Assembly (NCBI GenBank): GCA_902792895.1
Contig: CADBBK010000004.1
Location: forward strand, 186,464 to 250,463
Length of the DNA stretch: 64,000 nucleotides
Source: an uncultured Bacteroidales bacterium
GTDB taxonomy: Bacteria; Bacteroidota; Bacteroidia; Bacteroidales; Muribaculaceae
Reading direction: 5' to 3'
Shown here: in pieces, positions 16,238-24,843 of the stretch
How the letters are laid out: each line of letters starts with the position of its first letter
Numbering within the stretch: position 1 is the stretch's first letter
Translations under genes and position numbers: made by a program
The notes under the pieces: generated by a model
Told to the model about the DNA's origin: nothing
Seen by the model: the letters and a program-made list of their open reading frames with translations, nothing else
Database searches by the model: none

Positions 16238-17710
16238 ATGAAAAAGATATCATTCCTGTTGCTGTCCATGCTGATGCTCGTGTCATGTAACGATTTCCTT
16301 GACATGGAGCCCACTAACAGTGCTAACAGTGCCGAAGCGATTGCCACGCCGACAGATGCCCGCGTTATCATCAACGGCATCATGCGTACCATGGCATCAT
16401 CGTCCTACTACGGCCGCAATTTCTTTATGTACGGAGATGCCAAGGGCGGCGATCTCACTATCGCCTCTCAAGGACGTGGCCTCGACGGATTGTACAGTTT
16501 CAATCACTCTGCCACATCGGGTTCTTACAGTGGTTTCTGGTCCACTGGCTATTATTGCATCCTTCAAGTGAATAACCTGCTTGAGAACATTGACCGCATT
16601 ACTGAAAACGGTACCAGCGAGGATGCCGCCAGCTATAATCAGTGTAAGGGCGAGGCTTTAACGTTGCGCGCTCTCATCTACTTTGACCTTGTGCGCCTCT
16701 ATGGCAAGCCTTACAACTATGATAAGGGCAGCTTGGGTGTTCCCTTGGTAACCCAAACCCTGCCTGCTAGTGCCCAACCCACCCGAGCCACTGTCGAGGA
16801 GGTTTACAAGCAAATCATTAGCGATCTGAACGAAGGTAAGGCTCTTCTCGAGAACGACAAAGTCCAGCAAGACGGTTACATGGGCTACTATGCCAACCTG
16901 GCCGAACAAGCCCGTGTAAGGCTTTATATGGAAGATTATGACGGAGCACTGGCTGCCGCTCAAGAAATCATCGGCAGTGGAAGGTTCAAGCTTTATGAGC
17001 CCTCACAGTGGGCCGACTCATGGAAAAAGCAGTTTGGCTCTGAGAGCATCTTTGAGCTGGGCATTTATTCAGCAGAGGCTGATTTGGGCACCTATTCGCT
17101 GGGTTATTACCTCATGTGCTACGGCTTGAAGAGCGGTGCTGCAGGATGGTTCATGGCAAGCGATTACTACCTTGAGCGTCTGGCACAAGACCCCACCGAC
17201 GTGCGTTGGAGTGTGATGTATCAGGACGAGAGCGAATACACCCATTTGGGCAGTTGCAGCAAGTACATGGGTGGACCTGACATGAATGGCGACGGCAAGG
17301 AGTCTCCCACATCGGTCAACATTAAAGTCATTAGGTTGAGTGAGATTTACCTCATTGCAGCCGAAGCCGCCTTGCATGCCTCGAGACCCAATGCCGAGCA
17401 AGCCGCCCAATACCTCAACGCCATTCGCTGCCGCGCCACATCACTGGAACCAGCCACTGCATCGACGATCAACGATGACATGATTCTTGATGAGCGTAGC
17501 AAGGAACTGTTTTGCGAGGGACACCGTTTCTTTGACATGATGAGAATGAACCGTTCCATCACCTTCAACGATGACTTTGGCGGCATTGCAGTCAACGGAC
17601 GGCCCAAAACCATCGACCGCACGTTCGGCAAAATCGTTCTGCCCATCGATCAGGATGAGATCAATGCCAACCCTGCACTTGCAGGGCAGCAAAATGAGGC
17701 ATATAAATAA
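16238..17710 (+). CDS. SusD/RagB-type surface lipoprotein (pair 1)
   Basis: 490 residues. From the ATG at 16238 the protein starts MKKISFLLLSMLMLVSCNDFLDMEPTNS: a lipobox (LVSC) with the FLD motif typical of SusD. The upstream ATG at 16208 would add ten non-signal residues and is rejected. TPR-like helices with GEALTLRALIYFDLVRLYG (SusD helix pattern), IRLSEIYLIAAEAAL, and the C-terminal LDERSKELFCEGHRFFDMMR are family signatures. It caps the SusC barrel at the cell surface and binds ligand. Begins 36 bp after the susC stop; same operon. Confidence 0.95.
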   Translation: MKKISFLLLSMLMLVSCNDFLDMEPTNSANSAEAIATPTDARVIINGIMRTMASSSYYGRNFFMYGDAKGGDLTIASQGRGLDGLYSFNHSATSGSYSGFWSTGYYCILQVNNLLENIDRITENGTSEDAASYNQCKGEALTLRALIYFDLVRLYGKPYNYDKGSLGVPLVTQTLPASAQPTRATVEEVYKQIISDLNEGKALLENDKVQQDGYMGYYANLAEQARVRLYMEDYDGALAAAQEIIGSGRFKLYEPSQWADSWKKQFGSESIFELGIYSAEADLGTYSLGYYLMCYGLKSGAAGWFMASDYYLERLAQDPTDVRWSVMYQDESEYTHLGSCSKYMGGPDMNGDGKESPTSVNIKVIRLSEIYLIAAEAALHASRPNAEQAAQYLNAIRCRATSLEPATASTINDDMILDERSKELFCEGHRFFDMMRMNRSITFNDDFGGIAVNGRPKTIDRTFGKIVLPIDQDEINANPALAGQQNEAYK

Positions 17711-17788
17711 CGTGAGTTCGACGAAAATAAAGCATTGATGTTCAAACCATTCGCTATGTAGAGACTCTGTGAATTCGGACTCAACTTT

Positions 17789-17830
17789 AAAAAACGCCGC
17801 CGGGGCAGTGAAGCCTCGGCGGTCGTTTTT
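17789..17830. terminator. Bidirectional terminator between convergent operons
   Basis: AAAAAACG-CCGCCGGGGC ... GCCTCGGCGG-TCGTTTTT: a GC-rich stem flanked by A and T tracts, able to terminate transcription in both directions, between the susD of pair 1 and the DUF4397-like gene. Confidence 0.85.
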
Positions 17831-17859
17831 ACATGGATAGGGTAGGGTAACCCCAATAT

Positions 17860-18696
17860 TTACTGGATGACAAACTGCTTGAGAGTGAGGGCGGGTGTAC
17901 CACCTACATTACCAGCACCAATCTGACGATAGGCACGGCCGATGTACCAAGTCCACCAGTCATCAAACATCCTCTCCTTGATCTGGTTGGTCTGAGGATC
18001 TACACGGAACAGGCAAACGTCACGACGCTGGGAACCCGAACTGTTATAAACAGTCTTGCGCACAACAGGCATGAACCATGACGTAACCTCACCGAAGGCA
18101 ACAGGTTCACCTACAGGCTCATATTCCTTGGTGTCCAAGTTCTGGAGTCCATACTGTACCTTGTCCTTGATGGGTTCACCGTTCTCATAGATCACGTTGA
18201 CAAACTGCACGCGGCACAACGAGTCGGTGTCAAGCGCCTTACCGAACTTGGGAACCGGCTGCATCTCGATGGCAATGGGCGGCTTATTCATGTCATGAAT
18301 GAACAGGCCATAGCGCTTACCTGCCTCAATATTCACACTCTGGTCATAGGCAACGGGATAAACGTAACCACCATTACCATCACTCTCACGCTTGTGCAAC
18401 CTCACGTTGAGCGGACCGGCCTTCACAGCGTAATAGAGGTTTACACCGCCCGATGGAACAGCGTTGTATGTGGTCAAGAAGGAAGCACCGTCATTGCCAT
18501 ATTCCACGCCATTGAGGTCAACAAAGTAGATATTATTGGTGGCAACAGTAGAAATAGGTGCATAGTAGCAGATCTGCACGTATGCCATCTGGCCCTCGTC
18601 AACGGGCTCGGCCATAAAGCCGACATCCTTCTTCTCACAGGAGCCCATGGTCACTGCCAGCAGCAGCAATAATGCTATATATTTGAAATACTTCAT
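17860..18696 (-). CDS. DUF4397-like lipoprotein, third gene of SusC-OmpA operon A
   Basis: 278 residues. Signal peptide with lipobox (MKYFKYIALLLLLAVTMGSCEKKD). Mature part begins with AYVQICYYAPISTVATNNIYFVDLNGVEY and continues with a beta-rich region that resembles DUF4397 (VPSGGVNLYYAVKAGPLNVRLH; INIEAGKRYGLFI type segments). Two such repeats of about 110 residues may be present. The gene starts 33 bp after the SusD stop and so belongs to operon A (SusC-OmpA, SusD, this lipoprotein). Operon B has no equivalent. Likely surface-exposed accessory binding protein; family assignment is by pattern only. Confidence 0.65.
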   Translation of the reverse strand: MKYFKYIALLLLLAVTMGSCEKKDVGFMAEPVDEGQMAYVQICYYAPISTVATNNIYFVDLNGVEYGNDGASFLTTYNAVPSGGVNLYYAVKAGPLNVRLHKRESDGNGGYVYPVAYDQSVNIEAGKRYGLFIHDMNKPPIAIEMQPVPKFGKALDTDSLCRVQFVNVIYENGEPIKDKVQYGLQNLDTKEYEPVGEPVAFGEVTSWFMPVVRKTVYNSSGSQRRDVCLFRVDPQTNQIKERMFDDWWTWYIGRAYRQIGAGNVGGTPALTLKQFVIQ

Positions 18697-18729
18697 AGTT
18701 ACTGAATTTTTAAATCAATTAATAAAACA

Positions 18730-20616
18730 TCATCTTGTAGTGGGCATGTCACCAGGATAGCAGAACCACATGATAGAGCACTGGTAATCAAGTTCTTGAC
18801 CACCGATGGGCTTCAGAGCATCGAGATTGCCCTTGTTCCACATGTACTCCGAATTGTAGCGCGGGCGTATGCGGAAGCACGGTGATCCGTTGTTATCCAC
18901 ATTGTAGGTACCACGGCGGCCTTCAACCTGAGCGGGCAGCAAATAGAAGCCCTTGTAAACCTTGGTGGGATCTTCGTCGCGCTTCTGGTCGAGTGTGGTC
19001 TTGTCCCAACCATTGCCATACTTGGGATACTCGCCAGTGTACTGAATATCATAGAAGTACTTGCGCAGGTCAACCCAGACTTCCATAGCGCCCCAAGGAT
19101 AGAGGGCGAGGTACTTCTGCATCATGATGTGCGAGAGCGAGAAGTCGCTCATCGGCAGATTATTCACGTAGGGACCATTCAGGTATTCCTGAGCCAAAGT
19201 GTTGAAGGTGGCCTTGGTCACGCGGTCGCCCTGACGGTATTTGCCGTCATAGGTACCAGCAACGATGTAGTTGGCGGTGAATTCCATATCGGCTGCCATG
19301 GCCTTCTTCCAGGCCTCGAAGGCGTCGCTCTTGCTGCCATACTTGAACTGTACCTCAGCGAGGTCGAACATCAGCTCGGCATAGGTCGTCATGATGTAGG
19401 GAGCATCGTTATGATAGAGCCAGTGACCAGCACCATCATAGGTGGTGTTGGACGTGGCATTGCGGCCCCAGAACGAGGGAGCAGTAGCGATGGGGCCGGC
19501 AGCAACGGTGAAGCCCGAACCCACATAGTAGAGGCTGCGAAGCACCTCACGGTCGGCGATGGTAGCATAGTTGCTGCTGTCGGTAGTCGCCAACTTCACG
19601 AGGCGGCGCGGGTCGAAGTGACCGACATCGGGCAGGGTGTCACTGGTGATCTGCTTGTCAAGCAACTGATAGGGATAGTGCTTCTTGTTGAGCTCCAGGG
19701 TGTCCTCGGTGTCGATGAATTCACCCTCCTCATCATACTTGCGGATGGTACCCGTGAACAGCTGCACAGGATAGTCGTGCTGGAAATAGCTGTAAACCAG
19801 GTTGCCGCGATAGGTGCCCCAGAAGTTGTTGTAACTACTCTCGGCAGCATCAGCGCCACCACCGGCAATCTTCAAGGTAGCGTTGTCATCGTTGCTGGCA
19901 AATGACTTGCTGACAGCCTCAAGGAACTCATTGTAGTATTTCTCCTTGAAGTCCTTCTTGTTGGTCAACGAAACCAGATTACGGGCAATCACTGCATAGG
20001 CGAACTTCACCCATTTGTCCTTGTCACCGCCATAGATGAAGTCATTGTTCTTGATGCGGTTACCATAGGACGAGTTATCCTCCTTCTGCAGGTACTCGAT
20101 AGCCTTGTAAGCCCACTCGCGCACCTGGGGATAGATGTCATACTGGTAGTCATACTGATGGTCGAGACGTCCTGCCTCATAGGCCTGCTTCATGGGGGCC
20201 TCACCATTGACCTTGGTCAACAGGTCCCATGAGAAAGCCTTCATCGCCAAGCCGATACCTGCCAATGTCCAGTTCTCGGCCTCGACACTCTGGTTAATCA
20301 TGTTCTCCAGGTTCATGCCCTGGTTCCAGTAAACCATGCGCCAAGCCTCACCACAGGCATCATTACTCTTATTATAGTAGTGATTGGCAAAGTTGGTGTA
20401 ACTCGAGGTACCCATCATCTGGGTGAGCGGGGCGATACCACGCAGGTCCCAGTAGATGCCCTGATAAGCCTGCTGGATACCAGCCAGGTAGAGGTAACCC
20501 TCCACATAGTCGGGGGCGTCGGTGTTCTTGTTCACATCCAGATAGTCTTCACAGGATGTCAAACCCAAAGCCAAGCAAGCCAGCGCACACAGTATAATTG
20601 ATTTGAAATGTTTCAT
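18730..20616 (-). CDS. SusD-like (SusD-like_2 type) lipoprotein of operon A
   Basis: 628 residues from the ATG at 20616 (MKHFKSIILCALACLALGLTSCEDYLDVNKNTDAP), with lipobox LTSC. An upstream ATG at 20643 lies between genes and is unlikely. The N-terminus YLDVNKNTDAP and the phrase IAPLTQMMG are typical of the SusD-like_2 branch (RagB-like nutrient-binding lipoproteins), a different branch from the SusD of operon B. It should lid the SusC-OmpA transporter encoded 33 bp upstream. Notably, the DNA from the SusC stop through the signal-peptide codons is nearly the same as in operon B although the mature proteins differ. Confidence 0.9.
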   Translation of the reverse strand: MKHFKSIILCALACLALGLTSCEDYLDVNKNTDAPDYVEGYLYLAGIQQAYQGIYWDLRGIAPLTQMMGTSSYTNFANHYYNKSNDACGEAWRMVYWNQGMNLENMINQSVEAENWTLAGIGLAMKAFSWDLLTKVNGEAPMKQAYEAGRLDHQYDYQYDIYPQVREWAYKAIEYLQKEDNSSYGNRIKNNDFIYGGDKDKWVKFAYAVIARNLVSLTNKKDFKEKYYNEFLEAVSKSFASNDDNATLKIAGGGADAAESSYNNFWGTYRGNLVYSYFQHDYPVQLFTGTIRKYDEEGEFIDTEDTLELNKKHYPYQLLDKQITSDTLPDVGHFDPRRLVKLATTDSSNYATIADREVLRSLYYVGSGFTVAAGPIATAPSFWGRNATSNTTYDGAGHWLYHNDAPYIMTTYAELMFDLAEVQFKYGSKSDAFEAWKKAMAADMEFTANYIVAGTYDGKYRQGDRVTKATFNTLAQEYLNGPYVNNLPMSDFSLSHIMMQKYLALYPWGAMEVWVDLRKYFYDIQYTGEYPKYGNGWDKTTLDQKRDEDPTKVYKGFYLLPAQVEGRRGTYNVDNNGSPCFRIRPRYNSEYMWNKGNLDALKPIGGQELDYQCSIMWFCYPGDMPTTR

Positions 20617-20649
20617 AATTATATCTGTTATATTTGAGTTCATTAATGA

Positions 20650-23600
20650 TTACTTCACGATGATTTCGCAAATCGAAACACGGTTCCAGCTCAATTCGTC
20701 AAACATGTTGCTGATACCCTGGCCCTCGGCTTTAATGCGGTTGGCAGCGATACCATACTTGTTGACGAGCATATCCCTCACGCTGGCGGCACGGCCGTTA
20801 GCGAGCTTGATGTTGTTCTCCTGATTGCCCTCGGGCGAAGCATAACCCTTGATTTCGCAGGTTGCCTCGGGATGGCTCTTCATGTAGGAAGCAATGCGCT
20901 CCACGTTGGGACGCTGGTCGGCTCCGACGGCGGTCTTGTTCACGGGGAAGTGAACGAGGATGTTCATGTACTGCTTGCTGTTGTCCACAATCTTGGTTGC
21001 GGGAGTAACATTCTTGGCAGCGTTCAGGTCGCTGCGGCAGTTGGCCAGGGCGCGGTTGGCGGCGTCGAGGTCGTTCTGCAACTGGGCCAGACGGCTGTTG
21101 TAGGTGTTCTCGACATTGGCCAACTGAGCACGCAGGTCGTTGATCTGGTCATTGAGCGCACTGGTGTTGGTATAAACGGGCTTGGGAGCCTCGTCGTTGC
21201 TACCGAAGGTCACGCTCAGGCCGACAGAGTAGCTGCGCGGCGTGGGCAGCGACCAGCAGTCGTAACCCTCACCACCAGTACCACCGGCAGCAGCCGACAT
21301 GGTGTTACCGGCAACGTCGGTACCGGTGTAGTTGGTGATGGTGAACAAGTCGTTACCAGCCACATAGATGCTACCGTTCTGCATCACACCGCGAGTCACG
21401 CGGCGCAACCAGTTCGTCGGGATGATATAGGCCAGACGCAATTCCTGGCAGCGGATGTAGTTGATATTGTGCTGGATCCAGTCCTCATCGGCACCGTAAT
21501 AGATATACTGACCATATTCGCCCAGGTTGACGGCTATGGTGTTCTTGGTGGGATTATCAGTATTCTGCTTGCCGTCGTACAGCACGCCGTCGAATACTAC
21601 ATAGCCCTTCTCACGCATGTCAACCGAGAGCCAGTTCAAACCATCCTGGTACATGTCACGCATGGTAGCGTTGACAACGTCGGCATGGTAGCGGCCCTGG
21701 AACATGGCACTCAGGCGCCAGTTCTTCACACTCAACGAGGTGGTGAGACCGAAGCGCAGCTTGGGCTCACGGTTACCCATGATAGTCCAATCAGACCTCG
21801 TGCGGGGCAGACCGGTGGTCGGGTTAATCAGAATCTGGCCAGCATCGTTGCGCTCGTAGGCCAGACCGGTTACGGTGCTGATGGGATGTCCACGCATCAC
21901 ACCGTTGCGGATGTTACCTGAGTTCCAGGTGTAGGCGTTATAGAACTCAACCAGGTTCTCGGGCAGGTAAACGACCTCACTGTTGGTATGCGAGAGGTTC
22001 ACGCCCACGTTCCAGCGTACGTCGGGGGTACGGACAACGTCAACATCGACGTGGCCTTCCCAGCCCCACGTGTTAAACGTACCCACGTTCATGTTGTTCA
22101 ATACGAAACCGGTAGCGTAACTCATGCGGAAGCCGGTCACGATCTGGTCGGCGCAATGGGTGCGGAACCAGGTGAAGTCGGCATTGATGCGGTCGTTCCA
22201 GAAGCGGGCCTCAACACCAGCCTCGTAGGAGGTGGTCATCTCAGGCTTGAGGCTGCGGTTGGGACCAGTGTAGCCATACTTGTAACCGCCACCGGTCAGG
22301 CCTGTGGGCTCGAGCTCGGGATCAATCGAGAGCACGGGGGCATCCTTACCTACCTGGGCGATAGCGCCACGCAGTTTCAGGTAATTGATAAAGCCCACAT
22401 GCTTCATGAAGCCCATCTCGCTCAGCACGATTGAAAGCTCACCGGCGGGATAGAAGTAGTGGTTATTGTCCTTGGGCAGGGTCGAGGACCAGTCGTTACG
22501 GAAGCGGCCGGTCAAGAAGATCATGTTGTTGTAACCCAGCTCTAACTGGCCCGAGATCGCCTGCACGCGGCGCTTGGTGGAGCGCTTCTTGCTCACTACG
22601 GTGCTCTCGGTACAGTTGTTGATGCTGTAGAAGTCAATCACCTTGAAGTTGGTACCATAGGACGACAAGCTCGTCACGCCGTTCTCCAGCTGGTGGTAAC
22701 CCACCTGGATACCCAGCGAGTACTTGTTGTCAAGCCAGCTGTTGTTGTAACCGGCGAGGACGTTAAGCGTCGGGTCGCTCGTGTTGTACTTGGTGATGTG
22801 GTAAGAACCGCTGTTGTTGGAGTCATCAACACTCTGGTTAGCAGAGGTGGTATAGTAGGGGTGAATACCGTTCTCATAGGATGAAGTGCTCACGTCCCAA
22901 CCCATCTGCAGGCGCAGGTAAGTGTGACGGATCGGCGTGAAGTTCAGCGAGAAAGCGCTGATGATACGGTCGGTTTCATCGTGCATCAGGTTCTTCTTCA
23001 AGCCATACAGCGGGTTCAGCAGGTCGGTGTCGGTATAGAAGGCGGGATACTTCATGTGGGCACCGTCCTCGGCCAGATAGATGCTCATGTCATCGACGCT
23101 CGGCCAGCGATAGCTGTTGCGGATGGGACCGGTGGAACCACGCGGGGCCTTGTTGTTCTTGGCGTTCACATACTGCATGCTACCTTCCATCGACAACCAC
23201 TTGGTCAGCTCGGCACGGCCTGCCAGCGACAGGTTGGTACGCGTCAGCGACGTGGTCTTGATGACACCGTCCTGGTCGAAGTAGGAAGCCGATGCACGCA
23301 ACGACATCTTTTCGTTACCAGTCTCCAGCGACAGGTTGTGGCGGTGCATGAAACCGGTCTGCAGCACGGCGGCAGCGTTGTCATAATAAGGCAGCGAGCC
23401 GTCATACAGCGAACCGTAACGACGGGTGAAGTAGAAGTTGGCAGCACCATAGGCACCATTGGTGTACTTGTCCTGAACCTCGGGCCAGCCATAGGCCTTG
23501 GACCAGGTGAACTGGTTGCTGTAGGTCACGCGAGCGCGGCCCGAGCGGCCCTTCTTGGTGGTGATGATGATGGCACCGTTAGAGGCGTCACTACCGTACA

Positions 23601-24357
23601 GAGCGGCTGCGGCAGCACCCTTCAGCACGGTCATTGACTCGATGTCCTCGGGGTTGAAGTCGTTACCACGCGACGAGTAGTCGGTGGTGCGCGGCGTCAG
23701 GCCGGCAATACCACCATCGGCAGCTGCCAGACCGGTCGTGGGGTTGAACGAGGTGTTGTTCATGGGGATACCGTCGATGACATACAGCGGCTGGTTATTA
23801 CCACTCAGTGACGTGGCACTGCGCAGCACTACCGTCGTCGATGCACCAGGGGCACCACCCGAACTAACGACGCTCATACCCGACACACGACCTTGCAGGG
23901 CCGAGATAAAGTCGGTGCGGCCCGACTCGATGATGTCCTGGGCCTTCACATTCTGCACCGAGGAACCCACGGTGCGGGCGACACGTTTCATACCGAACTC
24001 AGCCGTCACCACTACATCCTGCAGGGTGTTGGCGCCTTCGGTCAACTGCACGTTGGCGGCTTGCGACGCGGGAATCTCAATCGCGTCATAGCCCACAAAG
24101 GAGAAGACAAGCGTCTGGTTGGGGTCGGCCTTAATCGAGTAGCGGCCATCCAAGTCGGTGGTCGTTCCCGTATTCGTGCCTTTTACCCTCACATTAACGC
24201 CAATCATCGGCTCTCCGTTGGCGTCCTTAACGACGCCCGATACTCGGTTGCTCTGGGCAACAGCTGTGAAGCCCGTCCATGACTGACTCGGCGCCAGTCC
24301 TGCAGGCACTCCCATGGCTATCGCCAGTGTACAGAGCAGTGCTAATTGTTTTTTCAT
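20650..24357 (-). CDS. SusC/RagA transporter fused to coiled coil and OmpA-like domain (copy A)
   Basis: 1235 residues from the ATG at 24357 (a GTG six bases upstream is in frame). Order: signal peptide; carboxypeptidase-regulatory-like domain (VSGVVKDANGEPMIGVNVRVKG); TonB box region (LQDVVVTAEFG); plug (PLYVIDGIPM ... VLKGAAAAALYGSDASNGA); barrel ending SYSVGLSVTF near residue 1051. SusC proteins normally stop there. Here a further 184 residues follow: a coiled coil (INDLRAQL...LDAANRALANC, about 1071-1115) and an OmpA-like domain (ILVHFPVNKT, GYASPEG, NGRAASV, NRIKAEGQG, WNRVSICEIIVK). Both barrel ends face the periplasm, so the tail is periplasmic and may touch peptidoglycan. The usual Asp of GxTD is replaced (GYAS), so binding is uncertain. 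First gene of operon A. Confidence 0.92.
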   Translation of the reverse strand: MKKQLALLCTLAIAMGVPAGLAPSQSWTGFTAVAQSNRVSGVVKDANGEPMIGVNVRVKGTNTGTTTDLDGRYSIKADPNQTLVFSFVGYDAIEIPASQAANVQLTEGANTLQDVVVTAEFGMKRVARTVGSSVQNVKAQDIIESGRTDFISALQGRVSGMSVVSSGGAPGASTTVVLRSATSLSGNNQPLYVIDGIPMNNTSFNPTTGLAAADGGIAGLTPRTTDYSSRGNDFNPEDIESMTVLKGAAAAALYGSDASNGAIIITTKKGRSGRARVTYSNQFTWSKAYGWPEVQDKYTNGAYGAANFYFTRRYGSLYDGSLPYYDNAAAVLQTGFMHRHNLSLETGNEKMSLRASASYFDQDGVIKTTSLTRTNLSLAGRAELTKWLSMEGSMQYVNAKNNKAPRGSTGPIRNSYRWPSVDDMSIYLAEDGAHMKYPAFYTDTDLLNPLYGLKKNLMHDETDRIISAFSLNFTPIRHTYLRLQMGWDVSTSSYENGIHPYYTTSANQSVDDSNNSGSYHITKYNTSDPTLNVLAGYNNSWLDNKYSLGIQVGYHQLENGVTSLSSYGTNFKVIDFYSINNCTESTVVSKKRSTKRRVQAISGQLELGYNNMIFLTGRFRNDWSSTLPKDNNHYFYPAGELSIVLSEMGFMKHVGFINYLKLRGAIAQVGKDAPVLSIDPELEPTGLTGGGYKYGYTGPNRSLKPEMTTSYEAGVEARFWNDRINADFTWFRTHCADQIVTGFRMSYATGFVLNNMNVGTFNTWGWEGHVDVDVVRTPDVRWNVGVNLSHTNSEVVYLPENLVEFYNAYTWNSGNIRNGVMRGHPISTVTGLAYERNDAGQILINPTTGLPRTRSDWTIMGNREPKLRFGLTTSLSVKNWRLSAMFQGRYHADVVNATMRDMYQDGLNWLSVDMREKGYVVFDGVLYDGKQNTDNPTKNTIAVNLGEYGQYIYYGADEDWIQHNINYIRCQELRLAYIIPTNWLRRVTRGVMQNGSIYVAGNDLFTITNYTGTDVAGNTMSAAAGGTGGEGYDCWSLPTPRSYSVGLSVTFGSNDEAPKPVYTNTSALNDQINDLRAQLANVENTYNSRLAQLQNDLDAANRALANCRSDLNAAKNVTPATKIVDNSKQYMNILVHFPVNKTAVGADQRPNVERIASYMKSHPEATCEIKGYASPEGNQENNIKLANGRAASVRDMLVNKYGIAANRIKAEGQGISNMFDELSWNRVSICEIIVK

Positions 24358-24363
24358 ACGCAC

Positions 24364-24837
24364 TTTGCTTTAATTGATTTGAAGTTAATGAAAAGTATAT
24401 AATCAGTTGTCTTAATCTATTCTGTCAACAAGGTTCAGGGTCAAGCAATTTATTTAGAATCGTTAAATCGGCAACGATATCAGCCAGCAATTTAGAAATG
24501 GAGATTTTTTGACTGTTTTTCTAACAAATTGCTTTGGAAAGGCAAATTTGCAAACAAAAATTTACTTGACCAAAACTTTAAGCGAAAAAATGAAATCTAA
24601 TGACCGAAAACGGTAATTTTTTCGCAATTTTTTAATATCAAGAACAGTTTTTTATGGTTTTTAACATTTGTAATTGTAAAAAAAACGCCTATTTTTTGGC
24701 TATTCGAAAAAAAATGTAGAATTTTGCACGTTGTTAAAAAATGATAACCAAAATGGAATATCGGCGCTCGGTGCGTCGATGCGGCAAAAATTAGATAAAA
24801 ATTAGGATTATCAACTTTAATATTAACAAATTAAAAC
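24364..24837. other. AT-rich divergent promoter region between the SusC-OmpA operons
   Basis: About 475 bp, strongly AT-rich, between two SusC-OmpA starts that face away from each other. A plausible rightward promoter is listed separately. A leftward -7 box was not identified with confidence; TAAATTTTTG around 24555-24564 (minus) has one or two extra bases. No ORF is seen. Confidence 0.6.
24695..24726 (+). promoter_or_regulatory. Putative promoter for SusC-OmpA copy B
   Basis: TTTG at 24695-24698 and GAATTTTG at 24719-24726 are 20 bp apart; one mismatch to TAnnTTTG. The leader to the ATG at 24844 would be about 110 nt. Confidence 0.45.
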
Positions 24838-24843
24838 GTGCTT

